Source: Lysobacter spongiicola DSM 21749 (GTDB lineage Bacteria; Pseudomonadota; Gammaproteobacteria; Xanthomonadales; Xanthomonadaceae). Taken from it: 64,000 nucleotides of DNA. The number at the start of each line of letters is the position of its first letter. Position 1 is the stretch's first letter. The notes below the pieces were generated by a model. It was not told the DNA's origin. It did no database searches and saw only the letters and a program-made list of their open reading frames with translations. The stretch is from assembly GCF_900167055.1 (NCBI RefSeq), contig NZ_FUXP01000003.1, forward strand, positions 124,001 to 188,000, given 5' to 3'. Positions 45,370 through 54,324 of this stretch are shown piece by piece. A program made the position numbers and the translations under genes.

Positions 45370-46523
45370 GGCGGGGCCGTCGCAGTCTCGCGTGGGGGTT
45401 CCAGGGTGGACTCCGGAAAGTAGCCACTCAGCCATTCCGAGTACAGCTCGGCCGCCCGGCCCGGCTCGCTGTTGACCCAATCCTTGCAGATACGCCCACC
45501 GACACGCCCCCGCAGGGCTTCCGCCTCATCCAGCCTGACCGCAACGGATTCCCGGCCATTCCAGCGCGGCCAGATGCCGTACAACTGTGCAGTCGCGCCC
45601 AGCGGCCATACCGGCATCGGTTCGCACTCCGCGAATACCATCGGCACGTCCAGCAATGCCGCCTTGTGGCACAGCGACGTGTAGTCGCACAGGATCACGT
45701 CTGACGCCGCGACCACCCGTTCAGCGCAGAACTCCGGCTCGAGCAGCCGCACCCGGGACCCGGGCCGGTGGCGGGGTCGCCAGCGAGCGTCCTCATTGGG
45801 GTGCGGACACAGCACCACCTGGTATCGGTCGACTAGGGCCTCCAACTGCTCGCACAACGGGTCCCAGTGGCAGGAGAACAGCGAGCGCGGGCCGATCGAA
45901 CTGGCCACCATCAGCACAGGCTTTCCAGTCCCGATCCGGAGTTCCTGGCGGATGCGCTCCCGATCGACTGCCGCTCGCATCATCTCGTCGTCGATCAGCC
46001 GCCCCAGCACCCGGATCCGTCCTGCCGCCACCGGATCGCTCTGCTGCAGCGCCAACCGCAGTGGGTCGCTCGACTCGATCATCTCGCGGTATCGCAATTG
46101 CCCGTTGCGCCGGCGCGGCGCGTGCCCGTACTCCCAAGGCAGGTTCGGGCGCCGCCTGCCGCCCAGCTTCGACGGGCTACCGTGGCCGATGTGCACAACG
46201 GGGCAGCCGCTCGGCAGGAGGCTGTGGAAGTGGCCGTGGTCGGCAACCACCACCAACGACCACCGTTTGGCATGCGCGCGGATCGAACCGACCTCCTCCG
46301 CGAAGGGAGCAAACATTTCGCGGATGCGCTCCCGCACCTCCGGCCGACGCACCGAAGGCGCCAGCGCAAACCGCACTGGGATGGAGCGTGCGGCAGCCAG
46401 TTTTGCCAAGGGAAGCAGGTGTCGTGCCGTCACCAGGGTCTGGATCGGCAGGAGCAGGGCTTGCTCCCGGTTTGGACGCCAACGTGCGTAGAGCGCGATG
46501 AGCTGCCGCAGTTCCTTGATCAT
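45363..46523 (-). CDS. CDP-glycerol glycerophosphotransferase-like protein (TagB/TagF superfamily)
   Basis: 386 residues. The C-terminal half resembles the CDP-glycerol:poly(glycerophosphate) transferase fold: HIGHGSPSK (about 123), VVLCPHPNED (about 246), and SDVILCDYTSLCHKAALLD with VPMVFAE (about 285-312), the region equivalent to the DYSS motif of TagB/TagF. A basic N-terminus suggests membrane association. With the next gene, which makes CDP-glycerol, it would transfer glycerol-phosphate to a surface polymer. The family is divergent, so the donor is inferred from context. Confidence 0.78.
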   Translation of the reverse strand: MIKELRQLIALYARWRPNREQALLLPIQTLVTARHLLPLAKLAAARSIPVRFALAPSVRRPEVRERIREMFAPFAEEVGSIRAHAKRWSLVVVADHGHFHSLLPSGCPVVHIGHGSPSKLGGRRRPNLPWEYGHAPRRRNGQLRYREMIESSDPLRLALQQSDPVAAGRIRVLGRLIDDEMMRAAVDRERIRQELRIGTGKPVLMVASSIGPRSLFSCHWDPLCEQLEALVDRYQVVLCPHPNEDARWRPRHRPGSRVRLLEPEFCAERVVAASDVILCDYTSLCHKAALLDVPMVFAECEPMPVWPLGATAQLYGIWPRWNGRESVAVRLDEAEALRGRVGGRICKDWVNSEPGRAAELYSEWLSGYFPESTLEPPRETATAPPY

Positions 46524-46543
46524 CCCTGCCTCCGCCCGGACCG

Positions 46544-46933
46544 TCAGCCGCGTATCTTCTCTAGCACGCCCGTGGTCGAAATCGAGGGCGTGCGCGGCAG
46601 ATAGACCACGTCGCAGAGCGACGACAGGTTGTCGAACCGGCCTTTCCAGTCATCGCCCATCACCAGGATGCTGGCACCGCACTCGCGTACGTAGTCGGCC
46701 TTCTTCTCCAGCGAGTGCTCGAAGAATGTGTCGTCCACGCACCGCAACGCGCGGATCAGCTCCAGTCGCTCGTGTTCGGGATAGACAGCCGAGCGCGCCT
46801 TCTTTTCCTGGTTGAGCGCATCGGTCGAAACCCCGACGACCAGCCGGTCACCCAACCGGGCAGCACGCTCGAGCAGATGCAGGTGCCCGACGTGCAGGAC
46901 GTCGAAGGTGCCAAACGTCACCACGGTCTTCAT
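46544..46933 (-). CDS. tagD: Glycerol-3-phosphate cytidylyltransferase (TagD-like)
   Basis: 129 residues, nearly the length of Bacillus TagD. The HxGH nucleotidyltransferase motif is in TFGTFDVLHVGHLHLLERA (about 7-25), the RTxxIST motif in LPRTPSISTTGV (about 112-123), and VMGDDWKGRFD matches the family closely. It makes CDP-glycerol from CTP and glycerol-3-phosphate. It is 20 bases upstream of the TagF-like gene, and the two form an operon. Confidence 0.9.
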   Translation of the reverse strand: MKTVVTFGTFDVLHVGHLHLLERAARLGDRLVVGVSTDALNQEKKARSAVYPEHERLELIRALRCVDDTFFEHSLEKKADYVRECGASILVMGDDWKGRFDNLSSLCDVVYLPRTPSISTTGVLEKIRG

Positions 46934-46954
46934 GAGGTCATTCCTTCCCCGTTG

Positions 46955-46979
46955 AAAAAAGCTTCCCCTGCACGGGAAG
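46955..46979 (-). terminator. Rho-independent terminator after rsmB
   Basis: On the minus strand stem CTTCCC/GGGAAG with a 6-base loop, followed by CTTTTTTC. It lies 55 bases after the rsmB stop and upstream of tagD, separating the two transcripts. Confidence 0.85.
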
Positions 46980-47033
46980 TTACACGCAGCCGTAGAGGAG
47001 CCGCCACTGGCGCACGCGCCCTGGCTTCACCCG

Positions 47034-48350
47034 CTACACCTTCGACAGGCGCGCGTAGAAGAAGCCATCCATCCCGTCTTCGCCCGGCAGGCGCTGTCGG
47101 CCCGGGCCTGCCGTCCGTCCGAAACGTTCATCCAGCGGCTCCGCCGTTGCGCCAGGGGTGCGGGCGAGGAAGGCTTCGACCTGTCCCTGGTTCTCCGCCT
47201 TCAGGATCGAACACGTGGAATAGAGGAGTACGCCGCCAGGCGCAATGGTCTTCCACAGGGCGTCGAGCAGGCGCGCCTGCAGGACGCACAGCGCGGCCAC
47301 GTCCGAGTCGCGGCGGTGCAGCAGGACGTCGGGCTGCCGCCGGATGATGCCGGTGGCCGAGCATGGCGCGTCCAGCAGCACGGCATCGAAAGGCTCGCCG
47401 TCCCACCAGCTGTCGACATCGGCCGCGTCGGCGGCGAGCAAACTGGCGCGGTCCCTCAGCCCCAGCCGTTCCAAGGTCTGCCGTACCTGCTGGAGCCGCG
47501 CCGGATCGATGTCGATCGCGGCCAGCCGCAGCGAAGGGTCGCGCTCGAGCAGGTGGGCCGCCTTGCCGCCCGGCGCCGAGCAGGCATCGAGCAGGCGAAT
47601 TCCGGGAGGCGGCCCAAGCGCATCGGCGACGAGCTGGGCGGCGCCATCCTGCACCGATGCATCGCCCTCGGCGAACCCCGGCAATTGCGCCACCGGCACA
47701 CCCGACGCCAACCGCGCCGCATCCGGAAGGCCATCGAACGGTTCGGCCGCGAGCCCGGCGTCGGCGAGGCGCTGGAGGTACGCGTCCCGCCCCGCCCGGG
47801 TACGGTTCACCCGCAGCCAGAGCGGGGGCGCCAGTTCACTGGCGGACATGATCGCGGACGCGTCGGCAGGCCAGTCGTCGGCAATGCGCGACTTCAGCCA
47901 GCCGGGCCACTGCGCGTGCGCTTCCCCTGCCGGCAGCCCGTCCCGCAACGCCCGACGCAGCAGCGCGTTCACCAGCCCGGCCTGGTGCGAACGTCCCAGC
48001 ACCCGGGTGGCCTCGACGGTTGCCGCCACGGCGGCGTGCGGAGCCAATCCGAGCGGATCGATCTGGGCGAAGCCGGCCATCAGCAGCGCCCTCAGCTGCC
48101 GGTCGCGCCGGCCCAGCGGCCGGGGCAACCAGCTTGCCAACGCCGCGTCGTAACGTACCGGCTGCCGGAGTACGGCGTAGCAGATCGCCTCCACCAGAGC
48201 GCGGTCGCGCGAGTCGGACAGATCGCCCAGGGATGCCGCGAGTTCGGCCTTGAGCGACCGGCCCTCATGCAGCACGGCATCCAGCACCCGTGCCGCGACC
48301 ACGCGGGGCGCGGCGCCGGGGGAGGTGCGAACAGGCCTTGCGTGCTTCAC
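47034..48350 (-). CDS. rsmB: 16S rRNA m5C967 methyltransferase RsmB
   Basis: 438 residues from a GTG at 48350 that overlaps the fmt stop (GTGA). An N-terminal NusB-like RNA-binding domain (about 15-140) is joined to the Rossmann methyltransferase: SAM site [15 protein letters not shown] (about 250), catalytic and release cysteines in [15 protein letters not shown] (about 322) and YSTCSI (about 375). A longer frame upstream lies inside fmt and is not supported. Third gene of def-fmt-rsmB; a terminator follows. Confidence 0.95.
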   Translation of the reverse strand: MKHARPVRTSPGAAPRVVAARVLDAVLHEGRSLKAELAASLGDLSDSRDRALVEAICYAVLRQPVRYDAALASWLPRPLGRRDRQLRALLMAGFAQIDPLGLAPHAAVAATVEATRVLGRSHQAGLVNALLRRALRDGLPAGEAHAQWPGWLKSRIADDWPADASAIMSASELAPPLWLRVNRTRAGRDAYLQRLADAGLAAEPFDGLPDAARLASGVPVAQLPGFAEGDASVQDGAAQLVADALGPPPGIRLLDACSAPGGKAAHLLERDPSLRLAAIDIDPARLQQVRQTLERLGLRDRASLLAADAADVDSWWDGEPFDAVLLDAPCSATGIIRRQPDVLLHRRDSDVAALCVLQARLLDALWKTIAPGGVLLYSTCSILKAENQGQVEAFLARTPGATAEPLDERFGRTAGPGRQRLPGEDGMDGFFYARLSKV

Positions 48351-49270
48351 GGAGCGGCCAGGAGCTCGCGCCGCCCGTTGAGATAATCGGCAGCAGTGAT
48401 GGCGCGGCCACCGGCACGCTGCAGCACACGGATACGCAGGGCACCCTCGCCACACGCCACGTCGATGCCCTCCCGCCCCGTGGCGAGGATGGTGCCGGGC
48501 GTGCTGCCGGCCACTGCATCCACCGCGATGGCCCCGTGCACCCGCACCCGTTCACCGGCGAGCGTCGCCTCGGCGATCGGCCAGGGATTGAACGCGCGAA
48601 CCTTGTTGGCCAGCTCGGGCGCGGGGCGCGACCAGTCCAGCGCCGCCTCCGCCTTGTCGAGCTTGTGCGCGTAGGTAACGCCGTCATCCGGCTGCGGCTT
48701 GGCCACCGGCAGGATGCCCGCCCTCAACAGCCCGAGGCCGTCGGCGAGCACCTGCGCGCCAAGGTCGGCCAGGCGGTCGTGCAGCTGGCCGCCGGTCTCG
48801 TGCACGGCGATCGGGATCGACTGCGACAGCAGCACCGGGCCGGTGTCCAGGCCCTTTTCCATCTGCATCAGGCACACGCCCGTCTCGCGGTCGCCGGCCT
48901 GGATCGCGCGCTGCACCGGCGCCGCGCCGCGCCAACGCGGCAGCAACGAGGCGTGCACGTTCCAGCAGCCATGCGCCGGAATGTCGAGCACCGACTGCGG
49001 CAGGATCAAGCCGTAGGCCACCACCACCATCACGTCCGGTTCGAGCGCCGCCAGTGCTTCGCGGGCCTCCCGGGAGCGGAAGTTCTCCGGCTGGCGCACC
49101 TCGAAGCCCTGCTTCAGCGCTTCCCGCTTGACCGGTGAGGGCGCGAGACCGCGCCCGCGGCCGGCGGGCCGGTCGGGCTGGGTGTAGACGGCGACGATCT
49201 CGCCACGCATGGCGGCCGCGCGCAGCGAGGGCACGGCGAATTCCGGGGTTCCGGCGAATACGATTCTCAT
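48347..49270 (-). CDS. fmt: Methionyl-tRNA formyltransferase
   Basis: 307 residues. It formylates initiator Met-tRNA. The catalytic core is in [20 protein letters not shown] split over about 105-124 (SLLPRxRG signature), with the catalytic Asp in [19 protein letters not shown] (about 128-146). The start [16 protein letters not shown] is typical. It lies 30 bases after def and overlaps rsmB. Confidence 0.98.
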   Translation of the reverse strand: MRIVFAGTPEFAVPSLRAAAMRGEIVAVYTQPDRPAGRGRGLAPSPVKREALKQGFEVRQPENFRSREAREALAALEPDVMVVVAYGLILPQSVLDIPAHGCWNVHASLLPRWRGAAPVQRAIQAGDRETGVCLMQMEKGLDTGPVLLSQSIPIAVHETGGQLHDRLADLGAQVLADGLGLLRAGILPVAKPQPDDGVTYAHKLDKAEAALDWSRPAPELANKVRAFNPWPIAEATLAGERVRVHGAIAVDAVAGSTPGTILATGREGIDVACGEGALRIRVLQRAGGRAITAADYLNGRRELLAAP

Positions 49271-49300
49271 GCCGCCATCTTACAAGGCGGCATCGGCGGC

Positions 49301-49813
49301 TCAGGCGGCGTTGCGGCGCGCCTTGGCGAGCTTCTTGCGCACCATCTCGCGCTTCAGCGGCGACAGGTAGTCGACGAACAGCTTGCCCAGCAGGTGGTCC
49401 ATCTCGTGCTGCACGCAGACCGCCAGCAGGCCGCCCGCCTGCAGCTCGAACGGCTTGCCGTCGCGCCCGAGCGCCTTGACGATGATGCTGTCGGCTCGTT
49501 CGACGTCGGCGAAGATGCCCGGCACCGAGAGGCAGCCCTCCTGGCACACCTGGCTGCCGGTGCGCTCGGTGATTTCCGGATTGATGAACACCATCGGCGC
49601 GTCGTGCTCTTCCGACACGTCAATGACCATGAAGCGCTGGTGCACGTCCACCTGGCTGGCCGCAAGGCCGATGCCGGGGGCGTCGTACATGGTCTCGAAC
49701 ATGTCGTCCAGCAACTGCTGGAACTGCGGGGACGCCACCTGCGCCGGGTCGACCGCGGCGGCGACGGTGCGCAGGCGGGGGTCGGGAAACTCGAGGATCG
49801 GTAACAGGGCCAT
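49301..49813 (-). CDS. def: Peptide deformylase
   Basis: 170 residues from the ATG at 49813 ([14 protein letters not shown]). All three metal motifs are intact: GIGLAASQV (about 45), EGCLSVP (about 90, Cys ligand) and QHEMDHLLG (about 132, HExxH). It removes the N-formyl group from nascent proteins. First gene of def-fmt-rsmB and divergent from the LysM gene. TACAAT on the minus strand at 49860-49865 is a plausible -10 for it. Confidence 0.97.
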   Translation of the reverse strand: MALLPILEFPDPRLRTVAAAVDPAQVASPQFQQLLDDMFETMYDAPGIGLAASQVDVHQRFMVIDVSEEHDAPMVFINPEITERTGSQVCQEGCLSVPGIFADVERADSIIVKALGRDGKPFELQAGGLLAVCVQHEMDHLLGKLFVDYLSPLKREMVRKKLAKARRNAA

Positions 49814-49888
49814 GGCTCGAAAAATGGGGGTGTGGGTCACATACACAAGCTGCGGGCCCATTGTAACGCCGATATACCGGCGGCAGGC

Positions 49889-49919
49889 TTGCAATGCCGC
49901 GGTTCTTCTGGGCTATAGT
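49889..49919 (+). promoter_or_regulatory. Candidate promoter of the LysM gene
   Basis: TTGCAA (49889-49894) and TATAGT (49914-49919) on the plus strand with a 19-base spacer, longer than ideal. The predicted start is about 60 bases before the ATG. TTGCAA is its own reverse complement, but the def -10 on the other strand is too far away to share it. Confidence 0.35.
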
Positions 49920-49984
49920 GCCGACGGCCCCGGTCAGATATTGACCCGTGGGTGCACCTGCTAGGGGAATCAGGTAAAGCCGCC

Positions 49985-51130
49985 ATGTTGAAACCGATCC
50001 GCACGGCAATGACCGCTGCGCTGTTGACGATTGCCACCTTTGCGATGGCCGCCGAAATCCGTGGCGACCATCCGGACACCTATGTGGTGAAGAAGGGTGA
50101 CACCTTGTGGGATATCGCCGGGCGCTTCCTAGAGAAGCCGTGGCTGTGGCCGGAGATCTGGCAGGCCAATCCGCAGGTCGAGAATCCCCACCTCATCTAC
50201 CCGGGCGACGTGCTGTCGCTGGCGTACCTGAACCGCGTGACTGCCGATCCGGGTCCGCGCCAGGCCGAGCCGGTGACCGGCGTGCCGCTGTCGGAAGTGG
50301 AACCGTTCCTGAAGGACCTGCGGGTGGTCGACCAGTTCGAACACCTGCCGCACGTGGTCGCCCTCGAGGAAGGCCGCCTGCGCACCACCCAGGGACAGGT
50401 CGCCTACGTGAAGGGCCTGCCCGAGGCCCAGCCGGGCCAGCGCTACCAGGTGGTGCGCCCGACCCAGCGCTACACGCGGCTGGACCGGGAAGCCTGCTGC
50501 GACATCTTCCACAAGGACGACCTGGACTTCCGCGGTCGCCGCACGGTCGATTTCGAGCAGTTCTGGACCAACGCAGTGGTGTCCGACAACGGCCACGAGC
50601 TGCTGGGCTACGAGCTGATGCAGCAGAACACCGGCACCGTGACCCGGGGCGAGGTGGGCGGCATCGAGGTCACCACGCTGCTGCTGGACGACAGCGGGCG
50701 GGAAGTACGCGTCGGCGACCGGCTGATCCCGGTCGAGGCACAGCCCTACGACCTGCAGTTCTTCCCGCACGCCCCGAGCCAGCAGCTGGAATACGGCCGG
50801 GCCCGCGTGCTGGCGGTGGCGGACATGCTCAGCACCGGCGGCAACCGCGACGTGGTCGCGCTGTCGGTCGGTGCGCGCGATGGCGTCGACAACGGCACCG
50901 TGTTCTCGAGCTGGGAAGTGGGTGATGTCGAGCCTGACCGCCTCACCAGCGCCTGGGACCGCAGCCCCGACAGCTATGGCCGCGCATCCGAGGTCCGGCT
51001 GCCGGACGAGTTCGCTGGCCACATGATGGTGTTCCGGACCTTCGACAAGGTCAGCTATGCGCTGGTGATGGACGGCATCCGCCCGATCCGCGTCGGTCAT
51101 GAGCTCAAGCACCCGGACGCGCCCTACTGA
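49985..51130 (+). CDS. Exported LysM-domain protein
   Basis: About 381 residues from the ATG at 49985. A signal peptide (TAALLTIATFAMAAE) is followed by a LysM domain (YVVKKGDTLWDIAGRFLE, about 33-50, to LIYPGDVLSL near 76), which binds peptidoglycan. The remaining 300 residues form a conserved beta-rich region found with this family in gammaproteobacteria, always before dprA; its role is unknown. A strong hairpin follows the stop. Confidence 0.92.
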   Translation: MLKPIRTAMTAALLTIATFAMAAEIRGDHPDTYVVKKGDTLWDIAGRFLEKPWLWPEIWQANPQVENPHLIYPGDVLSLAYLNRVTADPGPRQAEPVTGVPLSEVEPFLKDLRVVDQFEHLPHVVALEEGRLRTTQGQVAYVKGLPEAQPGQRYQVVRPTQRYTRLDREACCDIFHKDDLDFRGRRTVDFEQFWTNAVVSDNGHELLGYELMQQNTGTVTRGEVGGIEVTTLLLDDSGREVRVGDRLIPVEAQPYDLQFFPHAPSQQLEYGRARVLAVADMLSTGGNRDVVALSVGARDGVDNGTVFSSWEVGDVEPDRLTSAWDRSPDSYGRASEVRLPDEFAGHMMVFRTFDKVSYALVMDGIRPIRVGHELKHPDAPY

Positions 51131-51162
51131 TATCGCTCGCGGCGTTTTCCTACCGCAGCACG

Positions 51163-51186
51163 CGACGGCGCCCCAGGGCGCCGTCG
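51163..51186 (+). terminator. Terminator of the LysM gene
   Basis: Perfect 10-bp stem (CGACGGCGCC and its complement) with a CCAG loop, 32 bases after the stop, followed by TCGTTTCC. The dprA ATG begins 24 bases later. Confidence 0.65.
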
Positions 51187-51210
51187 TCGTTTCCGGCGGA
51201 CGCTGGTCGG

Positions 51211-52485
51211 ATGCCGACATCCCAGCAAGCGCCCTTCCCATTCACATCCCCGGCCCCTCCGGTCCGGCTGCCTGCCGACGGCGACAGCCGGCTCGCCGAC
51301 GACGACGCGCTGCTCCGCCTGGTCGCCTGCGGGGGGGCGCTGGAACCCCGCAGGCGCCTGCTCTCGAATGCCGCTCCATCGCTGGCGCTGGAGCGCGGAG
51401 AACCCTTCTGGCGCGCCTGCGGCCTGGAGCGGAACCAGATCGCAGTCCTGAGATCGCCACCATCGGAGGCGCTGGTACGCGCCCGGGAGTGGCTGGCGCG
51501 GCCGGGACACCACCTGATCGGCTGGAACGGCAGCGACTATCCGACGCTTCTCGTCAACAGCCCGAATCCTCCACTGGCGCTGTTCGTGGCGGGGGATCCG
51601 TCGCTCCTGTGGCGGTCAGGCATCGCGGTGGTCGGCAGCCGGTCGCCCTCGCCCGGCGGCCGCGACAACGCCGCCCGGTTCGCCCGTGCCCTCTCCGGTA
51701 GCGGCCTGCTGGTGGCGAGTGGGCTGGCGGCCGGTGTCGACACCGCCGCCCACCAGGCCGTCCTCGACGCCGGCGCGCCCACGGTGGCGGTATTGGGCAC
51801 GGGGCCGGACGTGCCCTATCCGCGAAGCAACGCCCGGCTGCACGAGGCCGTCATCGCGCATGGGGCCGTCGTCAGCGAGTACCTGCCGGGGACGCAGGCG
51901 CGCAAGGCGCACTTCCCGAGTCGCAACCGCATCCTTGCGGGCCTCACGCTGGGCACCCTGGTGGTCGAGGCGGCGATGCGCTCGGGCGCGCTGATCACCG
52001 CGAGACTGGCCGGCGAGTGCGGGCGGGAAGTCATGGCGCTGCCCGGCTCCATCCACAATCCCGTCGCACGCGGCTGCCACCGGTTGATCCGGGAGGGCGC
52101 GGCGCTGGTCGAGACCCCTGAAGAAGTGCTGCAGCTGCTCCTGCCCGCCAGCCAGCACTTGGCCTCGGACTTGCGTCGCGCCCTGTCGATCCCCACATCC
52201 CCTCCAGATGCCACTCCCTTGAGCCCCCGTGGGCGTCCCGGCACCCGCGGCCGGCCGCCCGCCCCGCCACCGCCGGCCGCCACCGCGGACTTTCCCGAAC
52301 CTCCACCCCCACTGGACGCCGACCACCAGAAGTTGTGGTCGGCACTGGGTCACGACCCCACGGATATGGACCAGCTGGTCGCGCGCACCGGATTGACGCC
52401 TGCACAGCTGTCCTCCATGCTGCTGCCAATGGAGCTTGAGGGTCGCGTCACGGCGCAGCATGGCCGGTACTTCCGCAACCGCTGA
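51211..52485 (+). CDS. dprA: DNA-processing protein DprA (Smf)
   Basis: 424 residues. The Rossmann core is clear: VVGSRSPSPGGRDNAARFA (about 140-158), SGLAAGVDTAAH (about 170), FPSRNRILAGL (about 233) and GREVMALPGS (about 271). A Pro-rich linker (about 330-372) leads to a DprA winged-helix domain (about 373-424). DprA loads RecA on incoming single-stranded DNA in natural transformation. The N-terminal 30 residues are low in complexity; a later start is possible. Confidence 0.96.
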   Translation: MPTSQQAPFPFTSPAPPVRLPADGDSRLADDDALLRLVACGGALEPRRRLLSNAAPSLALERGEPFWRACGLERNQIAVLRSPPSEALVRAREWLARPGHHLIGWNGSDYPTLLVNSPNPPLALFVAGDPSLLWRSGIAVVGSRSPSPGGRDNAARFARALSGSGLLVASGLAAGVDTAAHQAVLDAGAPTVAVLGTGPDVPYPRSNARLHEAVIAHGAVVSEYLPGTQARKAHFPSRNRILAGLTLGTLVVEAAMRSGALITARLAGECGREVMALPGSIHNPVARGCHRLIREGAALVETPEEVLQLLLPASQHLASDLRRALSIPTSPPDATPLSPRGRPGTRGRPPAPPPPAATADFPEPPPPLDADHQKLWSALGHDPTDMDQLVARTGLTPAQLSSMLLPMELEGRVTAQHGRYFRNR

Positions 52486-52560
52486 CCCATTGCCTGAAGG
52501 GTCGACGGTTCCTGTCTACTCCAGACCCACCGCGCCAACTGCGGCGCAGGCCGAGGGCAA

Positions 52561-53049
52561 ATGAAAGAAAGCATTCTTGACGTCCTGCTGTACCTCTTCG
52601 AGCACTACTTCGCCGAGGATGCGGACCTGGTCCGCGATCGAGACAACCTGCAGAGCGGCCCGCTGTTCGACGAGCTGGGCCAGGCCGGCTTCAGCCCGGC
52701 CGAGATCAACAAGGCCTTCGAGTGGCTCGACGAGCTCGCCAACCAGCGCCCGCCGGCAACCCCCGCGCGCGCCGATGGCCCGACCCGGGTCTATGCGCCG
52801 CAGGAGATGGACCGGCTGGATGCGGAGTGCCGGGGTTTCCTCCTGTTCCTTGAGCAGCACAGCGTGCTCGATGCCGGCCAGCGCGAGCTGGTGCTCGACC
52901 GGGCGATGGCGCTCGACCAGGACGAGGTCGACCTGGACGACCTCAAGTGGGTGGTGCTGATGGTGCTGTTCAACCAGCCCGGCAGCGAGGCCGCCTATGC
53001 CTGGATGGAGACCCAGATGTTCGCCGACGAGCCCGAGCCGGTGCACTGA
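52561..53049 (+). CDS. smg: Smg family protein (DUF494)
   Basis: 162 residues. The start [20 protein letters not shown] and the C-terminal block [20 protein letters not shown] define DUF494/Smg. Mostly helical; in other species the gene lies between dprA and topA, as here, and its function is not known. GAGGG lies three to seven bases before the ATG. Confidence 0.95.
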   Translation: MKESILDVLLYLFEHYFAEDADLVRDRDNLQSGPLFDELGQAGFSPAEINKAFEWLDELANQRPPATPARADGPTRVYAPQEMDRLDAECRGFLLFLEQHSVLDAGQRELVLDRAMALDQDEVDLDDLKWVVLMVLFNQPGSEAAYAWMETQMFADEPEPVH

Positions 53050-53093
53050 GGCAAGGGGGTGGCGGCCGGTCGACGGCTGCGGCACTATTCCTG

Positions 53094-53126
53094 AACGGCC
53101 GCGTCGCGGGGAGCGAGGCGGCCGTT
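53094..53126 (+). terminator. Hairpin after smg
   Basis: Stem AACGGCCGC/GCGGCCGTT with a 15-base loop, followed by TTCC, 45 bases after the smg stop and 47 bases before the RDD gene. Plausible terminator, weak T-run. Confidence 0.5.
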
Positions 53127-53172
53127 TCCGATTCCGGTTCCGCATGTAGAACGCCGTCGAGGGGGACGACGA

Positions 53173-54075
53173 ATGACCAACGCTGCCCAAACACCCGCCA
53201 TCGCCTACGCCGGCTTCTGGAGGCGCTATGCCGCGCTGTTCCTGGATGGCCTGATCTACGCCGTGCCACTGACGCTGGTGGGGATGGTGCTCGCTTTCGT
53301 AGTGGCTGCCATGGTCGGTGAAGACGCCGCCATGGTCGCGTTCAACCTGACCTACTACGGCCTGTTCCTGCTGGTCTCGCCGCTGTATTTCGCGCTGCAG
53401 GAAAGCTCCCGCCACCAAGCCACGCTGGGCAAGCGCGCCCTGGGCATCAAGGTCACCGACCGCGACGGCAACCGCATCGGCTTCGGGCATGCGCTCGGCC
53501 GCTGGTTCGCCGCCGCGCTGAACTACATCACCTTCTACATCGGCTACATGATGGCGGGCTGGACCGGGCGCAAGCAGGGGCTGCACGACATGGTCGCCGG
53601 CACCCTCGTCGTGGACCGATGGGCATGGACCGAGCATCCGGAGCGACAGCGGCACAAGCTTCCGGGCGTCGCAGTGGCCATCATCGCCCTGGTGGTGGGC
53701 TTCGTGGGGCTGGCGGTGCTCGGGATCGTCGCGGCCATCGCCGTGCCGGCCTACAACGACTACACCCTCCGCGCCCGCGTGGCGGAGGCCTATGCCACCA
53801 CTGCGCAATCGCGGGCCGAGATCGAGGACGCCATCCGTGCCGGCACCTGCCCGGAAGCGGGCGACACCCCGCCCGGATCGTCTTCGGTGGCGGGCATGCG
53901 GGTAGGCACCCTGCCGGATACCGGTGGTTGCGGCATCGAGCTGACCCTGGCCGCCGACCTCAATGAGGAGCTCGCCAACGGGATGCTCTGGCTCGAGTAC
54001 GACGCCGAGGCCCGGGAATGGGTGTGCTGGTCCGACCTGGCCGACAAGGTGCTCCCGGCAAACTGCCGCGGCTGA
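53173..54075 (+). CDS. RDD-family membrane protein fused to a pilin-like domain
   Basis: 300 residues in two parts. Residues 10-150 are an RDD domain with three membrane helices (FWRRYAALFLDGLIY, then TLGKRALGIKVTDRDGNRIG, about 85-104). Residues 177-300 resemble the N-terminal half of a type IV pilin: a hydrophobic helix VLGIVAAIAVPAYNDYTLRA and a helix AEAYATTAQSRAEIEDAI, then a globular part with four cysteines (TCPEAG, GGCGIEL, WVCWS, NCRG). There is no prepilin peptidase site, so it should stay in the membrane. Function unknown. Confidence 0.85.
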   Translation: MTNAAQTPAIAYAGFWRRYAALFLDGLIYAVPLTLVGMVLAFVVAAMVGEDAAMVAFNLTYYGLFLLVSPLYFALQESSRHQATLGKRALGIKVTDRDGNRIGFGHALGRWFAAALNYITFYIGYMMAGWTGRKQGLHDMVAGTLVVDRWAWTEHPERQRHKLPGVAVAIIALVVGFVGLAVLGIVAAIAVPAYNDYTLRARVAEAYATTAQSRAEIEDAIRAGTCPEAGDTPPGSSSVAGMRVGTLPDTGGCGIELTLAADLNEELANGMLWLEYDAEAREWVCWSDLADKVLPANCRG

Positions 54076-54324
54076 GGATCCGACGCGGCCCGGGGGAGGT
54101 GATCGTCACTGACCGGGGGACGCAACAACCGGTACCATGGCCCGCGGTCGCGCTTCCGCTCCTTCCGGGGCAGAGCTTGACAACTGCGCCGGCCGCGTGA
54201 TTCCACTATTAATAGAAGATGGCTGCAGGCGCCCGCGACCCCCGGTTGCGGGCGTTGCGTTCTTTGACCGCCGGCCATCCGCTTCACGCCGCGCCCCCGC
54301 CCCCAACGACAGGCTTTGCCTCGT

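Noticed and set aside
54177-54213. TTGACA at 54177 and TATTAAT at 54207 as a topA promoter
   Set aside because: The spacer would be 24 bases, too long for a sigma-70 promoter; each element may be chance or belong to another promoter.
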